Source: Hymenobacter monticola (GTDB lineage: Bacteria; Bacteroidota; Bacteroidia; Cytophagales; Hymenobacteraceae). Taken from it: DNA of 64,000 bases. How positions within the stretch are numbered: position 1 is the stretch's first letter; the number at the start of each line of letters is the position of its first letter. The translations under genes were made by a program, and so were the position numbers. The stretch spans positions 1,860,001 to 1,924,000 of the forward strand of contig NZ_CP094534.1 in assembly GCF_022811645.1 (NCBI RefSeq). The letters are read 5' to 3'. Positions 8,641 to 15,855 of this stretch are shown here, piece by piece. Under the pieces are notes generated by a model. The model saw only the letters and a list, made by a program, of their open reading frames with translations. It was not told the origin of the DNA and did not search any database.

Positions 8641-8677
8641 GTTTTATTCTTCCTTTTCACCAAAATTCCCACCACCC

Positions 8678-9529
8678 ATGCGCACCATCAAGCAGCGGCA
8701 CCGGGCCATCAATGCGCCCATCGCCGACCTCGTGACTTACCGGGCGCTGCCCACGGCCTCGGTCGAGTACCTCGACCCGTTTCTGTTTCTCAACCACCAC
8801 GGGCCGCAGGTGTACCCACCGCGCAACCGCGGGCTACCCTTCGGCCCGCACCCGCACCGGGGCTTCGAAACCGTCACATTTATCCTCGAAGGGGACATTT
8901 TGCACAAAGACACCGGCGGGCACGAAAGCGTAATTACCGCCGGCGGCATTCAGTGGATGACGGCCGGGCGCGGGCTGATTCACGCCGAGGTGTCGTCGGA
9001 GGCGTTCAAGCAAACCGGTGGGCCGCTCGAAATCCTGCAGCTCTGGGTGAACCTGCCGGCCAAAGACAAGCTGGTGGAGCCGCGCTACATCGGCCTGCAG
9101 CGCGACGAGATTCCGGTCCTGACGCTGCCGGGCGGCGTGGTGGTGCACGCCGTATCGGGCCAGTGGCTGGGCACCGCTGGCGCCGTGCAGCCACTGGCCG
9201 ATGTGGCCCTGGCTTGGCTGGACCTGCCGGCCGACAGCCAGTTGACGCTGCCCGTGGCCGCGCCGCGCACGGTGTTCTTCTACACCGTGCGCGGCGCCCT
9301 GCGCGTGAACGGCACCGACACCCGCGCCCGGGAGCTGCTCGAATTCAACCACGACGGCGATGAGCTGCACCTAGAAGCCACCGCCGACGCCGTGCTGCTG
9401 CTGGGCCACGCCGCGCCCTTCAACGAGCCCATGGTGTCGTACGGACCGTTTGTGATGAACACCGAGGCCGAGATTCAGCAGGCTTACCGCGATTACCAGC
9501 GCGGCGATTTCGGCGTCTGGAACGGCTGA
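8678..9529 (+). CDS. Pirin family protein
   Basis: About 283 residues. I chose the ATG at 8678 because the longer frame from 8597 reads through the palindromic repeat. The pirin signatures are present in the N-terminal cupin: PFGPHPHRGFET (metal ligands H, H) and GRGLIHAEVSSE (H, E). The C-terminal pirin domain follows. Pirins are cytoplasmic mononuclear-iron bicupins; some members are quercetinases, others redox-sensing cofactors. It has its own terminator at 9588-9623. The function beyond the family is not predictable. Confidence 0.9.
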   Translation: MRTIKQRHRAINAPIADLVTYRALPTASVEYLDPFLFLNHHGPQVYPPRNRGLPFGPHPHRGFETVTFILEGDILHKDTGGHESVITAGGIQWMTAGRGLIHAEVSSEAFKQTGGPLEILQLWVNLPAKDKLVEPRYIGLQRDEIPVLTLPGGVVVHAVSGQWLGTAGAVQPLADVALAWLDLPADSQLTLPVAAPRTVFFYTVRGALRVNGTDTRARELLEFNHDGDELHLEATADAVLLLGHAAPFNEPMVSYGPFVMNTEAEIQQAYRDYQRGDFGVWNG

Positions 9530-9587
9530 TTGGTAGAAAAGATGCGCCGACGAATAACCTCAACCAGGGTTTCCCGGTTGAAGCCAG

Positions 9588-9623
9588 CAGCCGCTCACGT
9601 CGAGGCGTGGGCGGCTGTTTTTT
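9588..9623 (+). terminator. Intrinsic terminator after the pirin gene
   Basis: CAGCCGC (9588-9594) pairs with GCGGCTG (9611-9617), with further partial pairing in the loop, followed by a run of seven T. It also rules out the early start of the following gene. Confidence 0.75.
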
Positions 9624-9642
9624 GTTTGCTTCGCTGGTGTTG

Positions 9643-10062
9643 ATGGCCGCTGCTACCCGTTCCCTTTATTTCGAAAACAGCCACGGGCGCATCTGGGAGG
9701 AGCCGGCCGGCTACGTGCGGCTGGAATACCACGCCGGCCCGCGCGAAACCGTGCAGTTTCGGGCCCTGCTCACGCACGCCGCCCAGGCCATGAGCCGCCG
9801 TCGCTGGAGCGGTATGCTGGTCGACCAGCGCAACATGGCGCCCTTCAGCCCCGCCGAGCAGGACTGGATGACCAGCGAGTGGCTGCCCCGCGCCGTGCAG
9901 GAGCACGGCTACCGCCGCGGCGCCGTGCTCGTGGCCCACAACGTGTTTGCCCGCCTGGCCATGAATCAATTTGTGATGGCCTCGCGCGGCCTGCCGCACA
10001 CCTACCGCACCTTTGAGGCCGAAGCCGAAGCGGTGGCATGGTTGGCCGCGCCCAGCAATTAG
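9643..10062 (+). CDS. STAS/SpoIIAA-like protein of unknown function (paralogue 2 of 3)
   Basis: About 139 residues from the ATG at 9643; an earlier TTG at 9607 lies in the terminator. It shares with the genes at 471 and 32644 the layout of a strand-rich N terminus, a central 'LVDQRN ... PAEQDWM ... WLPRAVQEHGYRRGAVLVAH' and a C-terminal helix. It is the most divergent of the three, keeping the W-x8-P-x4-G spacing but not the GGRL motif. It is soluble and has no signal peptide. Nothing in the context indicates a role. Confidence 0.6.
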   Translation: MAAATRSLYFENSHGRIWEEPAGYVRLEYHAGPRETVQFRALLTHAAQAMSRRRWSGMLVDQRNMAPFSPAEQDWMTSEWLPRAVQEHGYRRGAVLVAHNVFARLAMNQFVMASRGLPHTYRTFEAEAEAVAWLAAPSN

Positions 10063-10089
10063 CACTGAAAACGTAATCGGCAGGAGAAG

Positions 10090-10118
10090 TTGGTTTTGGC
10101 GGCGGACATTTAGCTTTG
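10090..10118 (+). promoter_or_regulatory. Bacteroidota-type promoter for the small secreted protein
   Basis: TTG at 10090-10092, an 18-base spacer, then TAGCTTTG at 10111-10118, matching TTG-N17-20-TAnnTTTG. Transcription would begin near 10125, about 15 bases before the ATG at 10141. Confidence 0.55.
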
Positions 10119-10140
10119 AGCCGGTTTTTCCCTCGCCGTT

Positions 10141-10482
10141 ATGCGCAAAATCATTGTTCTCTCGATGCTGTTACTGGCGGCATCTTTTTCATCGGTAGCC
10201 CAAACGACGCCCGCGCCGGCCCGCGCCGCGGCCGTTCAGTATGAGCATTGCATGCTCGCCGTCACGGGACAAGATTATGACCAAGCGCGGCTCGAATTTG
10301 GGCAGCATTTCAAAGGCGGCTCCACAGATGTAGCCATGCTACAAGCCGACCAGATGGTGCGGAAGTTGCGGTCAGCTGCCGCGGCACTCAATTACTTGAG
10401 TAGCTTGGGCTGGGAGTGCGTCGGTATAAATTCCATCCCGTACAACAACCAAACCGGCTACCTGCTGCGGCGCGCCAAATAG
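10141..10482 (+). CDS. Small secreted protein of unknown function
   Basis: 113 residues: a clear signal peptide (MRKIIVLSMLLLAASFSSVAQ) and an about 90-residue mature part with two Cys residues (CML, WECVG). The C-terminal pattern 'ALNYLSSLGWECVGINS ... YLLRRAK' resembles DUF4177-type small alpha/beta proteins, in which 'LN.LG.EGWE.V' precedes a final beta strand ending in LKR. That similarity is by eye only. It has its own promoter upstream and ends tail-to-tail with lysA, eight bases from the lysA stop. Confidence 0.65.
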   Translation: MRKIIVLSMLLLAASFSSVAQTTPAPARAAAVQYEHCMLAVTGQDYDQARLEFGQHFKGGSTDVAMLQADQMVRKLRSAAAALNYLSSLGWECVGINSIPYNNQTGYLLRRAK

Positions 10483-10490
10483 CGCGCCGC

Positions 10491-11720
10491 TTAGCCGACC
10501 TTTTCCTCGGCTACAGTGTCCACCTGCCCGGCCAGCAGGTCCTCAAACGTCTGGCGCTTGCGAATCAGGCGCAGTTCGCCGCTTTCGTCCAGCAGCACTT
10601 CGGCCGGCCGGGTGCGCGAGTTGAAGCTGCTGCTCATCTCGAAGCCGTAGGCGCCGGCGTTGTGGAAGGCCAGCAGGTCGTTTTCGTGGATTTCGGGCAG
10701 CAGCCGGTCCCAGGCAAAGGTGTCGGTTTCGCAGATGTTGCCCACCACGGTGTAGAGCCGCTCGGCGCCCTTGGGGTTGGTCAGGTTGCTGATGTGGTGG
10801 TAGCTGTCGTAGAACATGGGCCGAATCAGGTGGTTGAAGCCCGAATTCACGCCCGCGAATACGGTGGCCGTGGTCTGCTTCACCACCGCCACACTCACCA
10901 GCAGGAAGCCGCTTTCGCTCACCAGGTACTTGCCCGGCTCAAACCAGCATTCCAGCTCGCGGCCGTATTCTTTCTCGAAGGATTTGAAGGCCGCGGCCAC
11001 CTGCTCGCCCAGCGCGCGGACGTCGGTTTCGGGGTCGCCGGGCTTGTAGGGCACTTTGAAGCCCGAGCCCAAATCCAGAAACTCCAGCTCCGGGAAGCGC
11101 GTGGCCGCATCGAACAGGATTTCCAAGGCGCGCATGAACACGCCCACGTCCTTGATTTCGGAGCCCGTGTGCATGTGCAGGCCGCGCACGTGCAGGCCGG
11201 TGCCCTTCACCACGCGCTCCAGGTGGCGCATCTGGTGGATGCTGATGCCGAATTTGGAGTCGATGTGGCCGGTTTGAATCTTGTAGTTGCCGCCGGCTTC
11301 GATGTGGGGGTTCAGGCGCACGCACACCGGGTACGAGCCGCCAAACGTGGCCCCGAACCGCTCCAGCAGCGAAATATTGTCGATGTTGAGGTTGACGCCC
11401 AGGTTCTTGGCTTCCACCAGCTCTTCAAACGTCACGCTGTTGGGCGTAAACAAAATCTCGTCGGGCGCAAACCCCACGTGCAGGCCCAGCCGCACCTCGT
11501 TGATGCTCACGCAGTCGAGCCCCGAGCCCAGGCCGAGGACGTGGCGCAGCACGGCTACGTTGCTCAGTGCCTTGCAGGCGTAGAAAAAGCGCGTTTTGTG
11601 CCCCGCAAAAGCCGTGGTTAGCTTCCGGTATTGGCGCGTAATGGTAGCCGCGTTATAAACGTATAGCGGGGTGCCGAACTGGTCGGCGGCGGCGCGCAGC
11701 GCCTCGTTCACATCAGACAT
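10491..11720 (-). CDS. lysA: Diaminopimelate decarboxylase
   Basis: 409 residues from the ATG at 11720; the longer frame to 11762 runs into a palindromic repeat and the promoter. This PLP enzyme of alanine-racemase fold III converts meso-diaminopimelate to L-lysine. The Schiff-base Lys is K50 in FFYACKALSN. HTGSEI and the glycine-rich GSGFKVPY provide the phosphate-binding region, and CETDTF contributes the substrate-side Cys from the partner subunit. It stands alone, not in a dap operon. A TACTTTTG box at 11726-11733 lies so close to the ATG that the mRNA should be nearly leaderless. Confidence 0.92.
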   Translation of the reverse strand: MSDVNEALRAAADQFGTPLYVYNAATITRQYRKLTTAFAGHKTRFFYACKALSNVAVLRHVLGLGSGLDCVSINEVRLGLHVGFAPDEILFTPNSVTFEELVEAKNLGVNLNIDNISLLERFGATFGGSYPVCVRLNPHIEAGGNYKIQTGHIDSKFGISIHQMRHLERVVKGTGLHVRGLHMHTGSEIKDVGVFMRALEILFDAATRFPELEFLDLGSGFKVPYKPGDPETDVRALGEQVAAAFKSFEKEYGRELECWFEPGKYLVSESGFLLVSVAVVKQTTATVFAGVNSGFNHLIRPMFYDSYHHISNLTNPKGAERLYTVVGNICETDTFAWDRLLPEIHENDLLAFHNAGAYGFEMSSSFNSRTRPAEVLLDESGELRLIRKRQTFEDLLAGQVDTVAEEKVG

Positions 11721-11725
11721 AATCA

Positions 11726-11733
11726 CAAAAGTA
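11726..11733 (-). promoter_or_regulatory. Putative -7 promoter box of lysA
   Basis: Read on the minus strand this is TACTTTTG, an exact TAnnTTTG. It ends six bases before the lysA ATG, which would give a leaderless message. No convincing -33 TTG is visible. Confidence 0.4.
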
Positions 11734-11757
11734 CGGCTTGTAGCAGCGAAGCCATTC

Positions 11758-11844
11758 GTCATGCAGAGCGCAGCGAAGCATCTTGCCTACGCAGCGTAAT
11801 TATTTACTATTGCGGGCAAGATGCTTTGCTGCGCCCTGCATGAC
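11758..11844. repeat. Palindromic intergenic repeat, family B, copy 2
   Basis: Arms GTCATGCAGAGCGCAGCGAA-GCATCTTGC and their complement enclose GTAATTATTTACTATTGC. The same 18-mer is found inverted in the copy at 60401. It lies between the divergent lysA and DinB genes. Confidence 0.85.
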
Positions 11845-11881
11845 GTGCAATTCATGTGCATAATTCCCTCAATTCCTCTTT

Positions 11882-12400
11882 ATGTCTACTTCCACACCCC
11901 TCGAAGTCTGGCTGCGCGGCCCCGTTGCCGGCGTGCCGCCGCTGCTGCAACCCGTGGCCCACGCTCTGCTGCAAGCCCGCGACGAGCTAACCGCCGCCAT
12001 GCAGAATTTCCCACCTGAGCTCGTGAACGAGCGGCCGGCCGGTGTGGCTTCCGTGGGCTTCCACCTGCAGCACCTGGCCGGTGTGCTCGACCGCCTGCTT
12101 ACCTACGCCCGGCAGGAAACCCTCACAGCGCAGCAGTTCGCCGCTTTCAATGCCGAAGTCCCGCCGTTGGTTGTTGCTAAGGATACTGTTGAAAAACTGG
12201 TGCAGGATTTCAGCAACACGGTGGATAAAGCCATGACGCAGCTTAAAGCCACCGACGAGGCTACCCTCACCGAAGTGCGTGGCGTGGGCCGGGCGCAGGT
12301 GCCTTCTACGCACCTGGGGCTGCTTTTTCATGCGGCCGAGCACACCACCCGCCACCTGGGCCAATTGCTGGTGACGGCCCAGTGGGTGCGGAATAAGTAG
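11882..12400 (+). CDS. DinB-family protein
   Basis: 172 residues forming the four-helix DinB/YfiT bundle. Histidines that would bind the metal are placed as in the family: FHLQHLAG near residue 60, then FHAAEHTTRHLGQLLVTAQW at the C terminus. Several DinB-like proteins are metal-dependent thiol transferases (bacillithiol or mycothiol). In Bacteroidota the substrate is unknown. It starts at the ATG at 11882 right after a family B repeat and ends two bases before a strong bidirectional terminator shared with the convergent namA gene. Confidence 0.8.
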   Translation: MSTSTPLEVWLRGPVAGVPPLLQPVAHALLQARDELTAAMQNFPPELVNERPAGVASVGFHLQHLAGVLDRLLTYARQETLTAQQFAAFNAEVPPLVVAKDTVEKLVQDFSNTVDKAMTQLKATDEATLTEVRGVGRAQVPSTHLGLLFHAAEHTTRHLGQLLVTAQWVRNK

Positions 12401-12401
12401 G

Positions 12402-12447
12402 AAAAGGCCGTCATGTCGAGCGCAGCCAAGGCATGACGGCCTTTTTT
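12402..12447. terminator. Bidirectional terminator built from a short family B repeat
   Basis: AAAAGGCCGTCATG (12402-12415) pairs with CATGACGGCCTTTTTT (12432-12447). The loop retains TCGAGCGCAGCCAAGG, so it is a shortened family B element. It separates the convergent DinB and old yellow enzyme genes. Confidence 0.85.
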
Positions 12448-12457
12448 CCCGTTGGCT

Positions 12458-13555
12458 TTACCGCGGGCCCGCGGCCGCCTCCTTGTGCACGCGGGGTTTG
12501 GCGCGCTCGTACTGCGGCGGCCAGGGCACCTCCACGCCCAGGTCGTGCGCGGCGAAGAGCGGGAAGTAGGGCTCGCGCAGAAACTCGCGGGCCAGCAGCA
12601 CCAAGTCGGCCTGACCGTTGGCGAGGATGGCTTCGGCCTCCACGGGGCTGGTGATGAGGCCCACTGCGCCGGTGCGAATACCCGCTTCGGCCTTGATGCG
12701 CTCAGCAAACTGCACCTGGTAGCCGGGGCCCACGGGGATGGGCGCCTTGGGCACGTTGCCGCCGGTGGAGCAGTCAATCAGGTCGACGCCGCGCGTTTTT
12801 AGTATGGCCGACAGCTGCACGGCCTCGCTGGCGTTCCAGCCGCCTTCGGTCCAGTCGGTGGCCGAGATACGCACGATGAGCGGCAGGTTTTCGGGCCACA
12901 CCTCGCGGGTGGCGGCCACCACGTCCAGCAGCAGACGGATGCGGTTTTCGAAGCTGCCGCCGTACTCGTCGGTGCGGTGGTTGCTCAGCGGCGATAGAAA
13001 CTGGTGCAGCAGGTAGCCGTGGGCGCCGTGCAGCTCAATTACCTGGAAACCGGCATCAAGGCAGCGCTGGGCGGCAGCGCGGAAGTCGGCAATGACTTTC
13101 TGAATGCCGGCTACGTCGAGGGCCTGCGGCTGCGGGTAGTTGGGTGCAAAAGCTTCGTCGCCGGGGCCCACCACGGGCCAGCCCCCTTTGGTTTCGGGCA
13201 CGGCGCCCTCGCCGCGCCAGGGGGCGAAGGTGCTGGCTTTGCGGCCGGCGTGGGCCAGCTGCACGCCCGGCACGCTGCCCTGCGCCACAATGAAGTCGTT
13301 GATGCGGCGCAGCATGGGCACCTGCTCGTCTTTCCAGATGCCCAGGTCTTCGGGGCTGATGCGGCCCTCCGGCGACACGGCCGTGGCTTCTTGGATGATG
13401 AGGGCCGCGCCGCCCACGGCCCGGCTGCCCAGGTGCACAAGGTGCCAGTCGTTGGCAAAGCCGTCCTGGGCGCTGTACTGGCACATGGGCGACACCACAA
13501 TGCGGTTTTTCAGGGTGATGCCGCGCAGGGCCAGGGGTTCAAATAGCTTAATCAT
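12458..13555 (-). CDS. namA: NADPH-dependent old yellow enzyme, YqjM/NamA class
   Basis: 365 residues, a complete FMN-binding TIM barrel of the 'thermophilic-like' OYE class. The N terminus LRGITLKNRIVVSPMCQYS carries the class-typical Cys25 and Tyr27. HGAHGYLLHQFLSP supplies the active-site His pair, and IVRISATDWTEGG and LLAREFLREPYF are further family motifs. Such enzymes reduce activated C=C bonds of enals, enones and nitro-compounds with NADPH. It is monocistronic, convergent with the DinB gene. The assignment to the class is firm; the physiological substrate is unknown. Confidence 0.9.
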   Translation of the reverse strand: MIKLFEPLALRGITLKNRIVVSPMCQYSAQDGFANDWHLVHLGSRAVGGAALIIQEATAVSPEGRISPEDLGIWKDEQVPMLRRINDFIVAQGSVPGVQLAHAGRKASTFAPWRGEGAVPETKGGWPVVGPGDEAFAPNYPQPQALDVAGIQKVIADFRAAAQRCLDAGFQVIELHGAHGYLLHQFLSPLSNHRTDEYGGSFENRIRLLLDVVAATREVWPENLPLIVRISATDWTEGGWNASEAVQLSAILKTRGVDLIDCSTGGNVPKAPIPVGPGYQVQFAERIKAEAGIRTGAVGLITSPVEAEAILANGQADLVLLAREFLREPYFPLFAAHDLGVEVPWPPQYERAKPRVHKEAAAGPR

Positions 13556-13682
13556 AGAAGGCGAAATGTAAAGTCAGAAGCCAAGCCTCCTTAACCGGTT
13601 TGCGGCTCGTGGGGTTATGGCTGAGACACCTCGGCAGTTGGGTAAGCGGTATTTTTGCGGCCTCATTGCGTTATTATAAAAA

Positions 13683-14219
13683 ATGTCGGCTCCGGCTTTT
13701 CTACTGTTCTTCAACCTGCTTTGCACCCTGCTACCGCTGCAGAAGCCCGTTACCACGTTTCCGGTGCCCAGCGGGGTGCCCAACCAGCTGTTCTACCTGC
13801 AGCGCGACCCCAACACCAACACGGTTATCTACCAGCTGAACTTGGACCGCGCCGGCCGCCTGGTCGAGGACGAGCCCGTGAACGTGTTCTGGATTCGCTA
13901 CGACGAGCACGGCGAGCGCAAGGACCTGAACTTCATTCAACGCAAGTTTGCCTACGGCCTCACGGCCGAAAAGCTGGCGGCCGAGAAGTACGAGCTGAAG
14001 TTTGCGGCCTACAGCAAGGTGCGGTTTTTCCTGCTGCGCTCGCCCGTCGATAAGAACTTCCACGTGTATACCACCCTGGCCGGCAAGCAGCTGCAACTGG
14101 AGCGGGTGTTTCTGCGCATCGAGGGCGGCACGTTCTGGGTGCCGAATGTCAAGTACATCGAGTTCAAAGGCTTAAATACGGCCACCCGCGAGCTGCTGGT
14201 GGAGCGTATCACGCTGTAG
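13683..14219 (+). CDS. DUF4833 domain protein
   Basis: 178 residues with a hydrophobic N terminus (PAFLLFFNLLCTLLPL) that may be an uncleaved anchor or signal peptide. The rest matches DUF4833: FPVPSGVPNQLFYLQRDPNT, NVFWIRYDEHGERKDLN, then RSPVDKNFHVYTTLAGKQLQL and a final beta-rich part. The family has no assigned function; the domain looks like an all-beta periplasmic or surface fold. A TATTTTTG box at 13650-13657 is the likely -7 promoter element, without a clear -33. It precedes the aromatic amino acid leader but has its own promoter and is not obviously part of that operon. Confidence 0.75.
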   Translation: MSAPAFLLFFNLLCTLLPLQKPVTTFPVPSGVPNQLFYLQRDPNTNTVIYQLNLDRAGRLVEDEPVNVFWIRYDEHGERKDLNFIQRKFAYGLTAEKLAAEKYELKFAAYSKVRFFLLRSPVDKNFHVYTTLAGKQLQLERVFLRIEGGTFWVPNVKYIEFKGLNTATRELLVERITL

Positions 14220-14257
14220 CGCGGACTTTCCCTCCGCACCCGGCAAGCGCATCTTCA

Positions 14258-14288
14258 TTTGCATTTCTGCCCGGCGTGCCTACCTTGC
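14258..14288 (+). promoter_or_regulatory. Promoter of the aromatic amino acid leader and operon
   Basis: TTTG (14258-14261), a 19-base spacer, then TACCTTGC (14281-14288), which is TAnnTTTG short of one T. Spacing is ideal for a Bacteroidota promoter. The start of transcription would be about 14295, just before the first leader peptide at 14309. Confidence 0.6.
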
Positions 14289-14308
14289 AACCGCAAACCA
14301 CTCCTGTT

Positions 14309-14362
14309 ATGCTCCATTCGCGCATCCAGCTCAGCTATTATTACCTCTACGCCACCGCGTAG
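14309..14362 (+). CDS. Leader peptide 1, Tyr-rich (attenuator)
   Basis: A 17-codon frame, MLHSRIQLSYYYLYATA, with four Tyr codons among five consecutive positions, beginning about 14 bases after the predicted transcription start. Thirty-eight bases after its stop comes an intrinsic terminator (14401-14433). GAGCG directly after the Tyr codons (14362-14366) can pair with CGCTC (14406-14410) inside the terminator's left arm, so a ribosome stalled at the Tyr codons could change the fold. This is the arrangement of a classic tyrosine attenuator. Expression is inferred, not shown. Confidence 0.65.
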   Translation: MLHSRIQLSYYYLYATA

Positions 14363-14400
14363 AGCGTGCCGCCGTTTGTAGCTAACCCTCAGACTTTTCC

Positions 14401-14433
14401 AGCGCCGCTCGTTCATCGGGCCGGCGCTTTTTT
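14401..14433 (+). terminator. Attenuator terminator 1
   Basis: AGCGCCG (14401-14407) pairs with CGGCGCT (14422-14428), followed by six T. It lies between the two leader peptides. Confidence 0.7.
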
Positions 14434-14449
14434 AATGCCCAATTCCGTC

Positions 14450-14533
14450 ATGTTTTCCACGCCACAGGTCGCTTCTTATTACGGCTATCACTACTTCTTC
14501 CCGAAGAAGCCGGCCCGCTGTTGCCCGAGCTAA
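14450..14533 (+). CDS. Leader peptide 2, Tyr/Phe-rich (attenuator)
   Basis: A 27-codon frame, MFSTPQVASYYGYHYFFPKK followed by PARCCPS, with four Tyr and two Phe codons in eight positions (14477-14500). The bases just after the aromatic run, GGCCC at 14512-14516, can pair with GGGCC at 14556-14560, the left arm of terminator 2. A ribosome waiting at Tyr or Phe codons would favour or block that pairing. It sits 22 bases from the end of terminator 2 and 85 bases before the operon's first ATG. Confidence 0.7.
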   Translation: MFSTPQVASYYGYHYFFPKKPARCCPS

Positions 14534-14554
14534 CCGCTCGCTGTCAACACCACC

Positions 14555-14580
14555 AGGGCCCCACACGGAGGCCCTTTTTT
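14555..14580 (+). terminator. Attenuator terminator 2
   Basis: AGGGCC (14555-14560) pairs with GGCCCT (14570-14575), followed by six T. It lies immediately before the aminotransferase gene and would cut off the operon when read as a terminator. Confidence 0.7.
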
Positions 14581-14617
14581 ATTGTCCAAACCTCACGCTC
14601 GATTTTTCGAATTCACC

Positions 14618-15820
14618 ATGCAAGTTCCCGTTGCCAGCCGCCTAGCCCACACCGGCGAATACTACTTCTCGCGTAAGCTGCGCGAGCTGACAGCTTTGAA
14701 TGCGGCCGGCGCCAACATCATCAACCTCGGTATTGGCAGCCCCGATTTGCCGCCGCACCCGAGCGTGACGGCCGCCCTCGCTGCCAGCGCTGCCCAGCCC
14801 CACGCCCACGGCTACCAGGGCTACCAGGGCACGCCGGCCCTGCGCGGCGCCATGGCCGAGTTTTACCAGCGGCACTACGGCGTGGCGCTCGACCCGGCCA
14901 GCGAAATCCTGCCCCTGCTGGGCTCCAAAGAAGGCCTGATGCACGTGGCCATGACCTTTCTGGAAGCCGGCGACGCGGTGCTCATCCCCAACCCTGGCTA
15001 CCCCACCTACCGCGCCGTGGCCGAAATCAGCGGGGCCGAAGTGCGCGAATACGACCTCACGGCCGCTACCGGCTGGCTGCCCGACCTGGATGCCCTGGCC
15101 GCGTCCGACCTCTCGCGGGTGAAGCTCATGCTGGTGAACTACCCGCACATGCCCACCGGCACTGCGGCCGACGTGGCCTTCCTGACGCGGCTGGTGGCCT
15201 TTGCCCAAGCCCACGGCATTCTGCTGGTGCACGACAACCCCTACGGCTTCATTCTGAATGAAACGCCGCCCCTGAGCCTGCTGGCCGTGCCCGGCGCCCG
15301 CGAGGTAGCGATGGAACTGAACTCGCTCAGCAAGAGCCACAACCTGGCCGGCTGGCGCGTGGGCATGTTGTGCGGCCGCGCCGACCTCGTGGCCACCGTG
15401 CTGCGCTTCAAGAGCAACATGGATTCGGGCATGTTTCTGCCGGTGCAGCAGGCGGCGGTGGCCGCCCTGGCGCTGGGCGAGCAATGGTTTTGGGAACTGA
15501 ACGCCACCTACCGCTTCCGCCGCGCGCTGGTGCTGGCGCTGCTGCGCGCGCTGGGCTGCGAACCGGCCGCTGGCCAGGTGGGCCTGTTCGTGTGGGCCGC
15601 CGTGCCGGCCGAATACGCCGACGGCTACGCCCTGAGCGACGCCGTGCTGGCCGGAGCGCGGGTGTTTCTGACGCCAGGCGGCATTTTCGGTAGCAATGGC
15701 CGGAGCTACGTGCGGGCCAGCCTGTGCCAGCCAGAAAGCGTGCTGTGCGAAGCGCTGGCGCGGGTGCGGAAATGGCGAAACGCCAGTCATGCCTCGGCTA
15801 CGCTCGGCATGACGGCCTGA
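14618..15820 (+). CDS. Class I/II aminotransferase, aromatic amino acid operon
   Basis: 400 residues from the ATG at 14618; an upstream TTG at 14582 lies in the attenuator. Fold-type I PLP enzyme: NLGIGSPDLPP at the N terminus, GSKEGLMHVA for phosphate binding, NYPHMPTG, DNPYGF, and the Schiff-base Lys in NSLSKSHNLAGWRVG. It belongs to the aspartate/LL-DAP aminotransferase-like branch. Here, as the first gene before tyrA and the DAHP synthase/chorismate mutase, it most likely transaminates 4-hydroxyphenylpyruvate and phenylpyruvate (or prephenate). The last dozen residues (NASHASATLGMTA) and the stop are encoded by a short palindromic repeat at 15786-15813, so the ancestral C terminus was probably shorter. 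Confidence 0.85.
   Translation: MQVPVASRLAHTGEYYFSRKLRELTALNAAGANIINLGIGSPDLPPHPSVTAALAASAAQPHAHGYQGYQGTPALRGAMAEFYQRHYGVALDPASEILPLLGSKEGLMHVAMTFLEAGDAVLIPNPGYPTYRAVAEISGAEVREYDLTAATGWLPDLDALAASDLSRVKLMLVNYPHMPTGTAADVAFLTRLVAFAQAHGILLVHDNPYGFILNETPPLSLLAVPGAREVAMELNSLSKSHNLAGWRVGMLCGRADLVATVLRFKSNMDSGMFLPVQQAAVAALALGEQWFWELNATYRFRRALVLALLRALGCEPAAGQVGLFVWAAVPAEYADGYALSDAVLAGARVFLTPGGIFGSNGRSYVRASLCQPESVLCEALARVRKWRNASHASATLGMTA
15786..15813. repeat. Short family B palindrome overlapping the aminotransferase 3' end
   Basis: GTCATGCC (15786-15793) pairs with GGCATGAC (15806-15813). It resembles the element at 12402-12447 and lies inside the reading frame just before the stop codon. Confidence 0.65.
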
Positions 15821-15855
15821 TAATTCAACACTTCACTGACCCACAACTCCACCAA

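Noticed and set aside
8597..8677. N-terminal extension of the pirin gene
   Set aside because: It is encoded by a family B repeat; the ATG at 8678 fits the family start.
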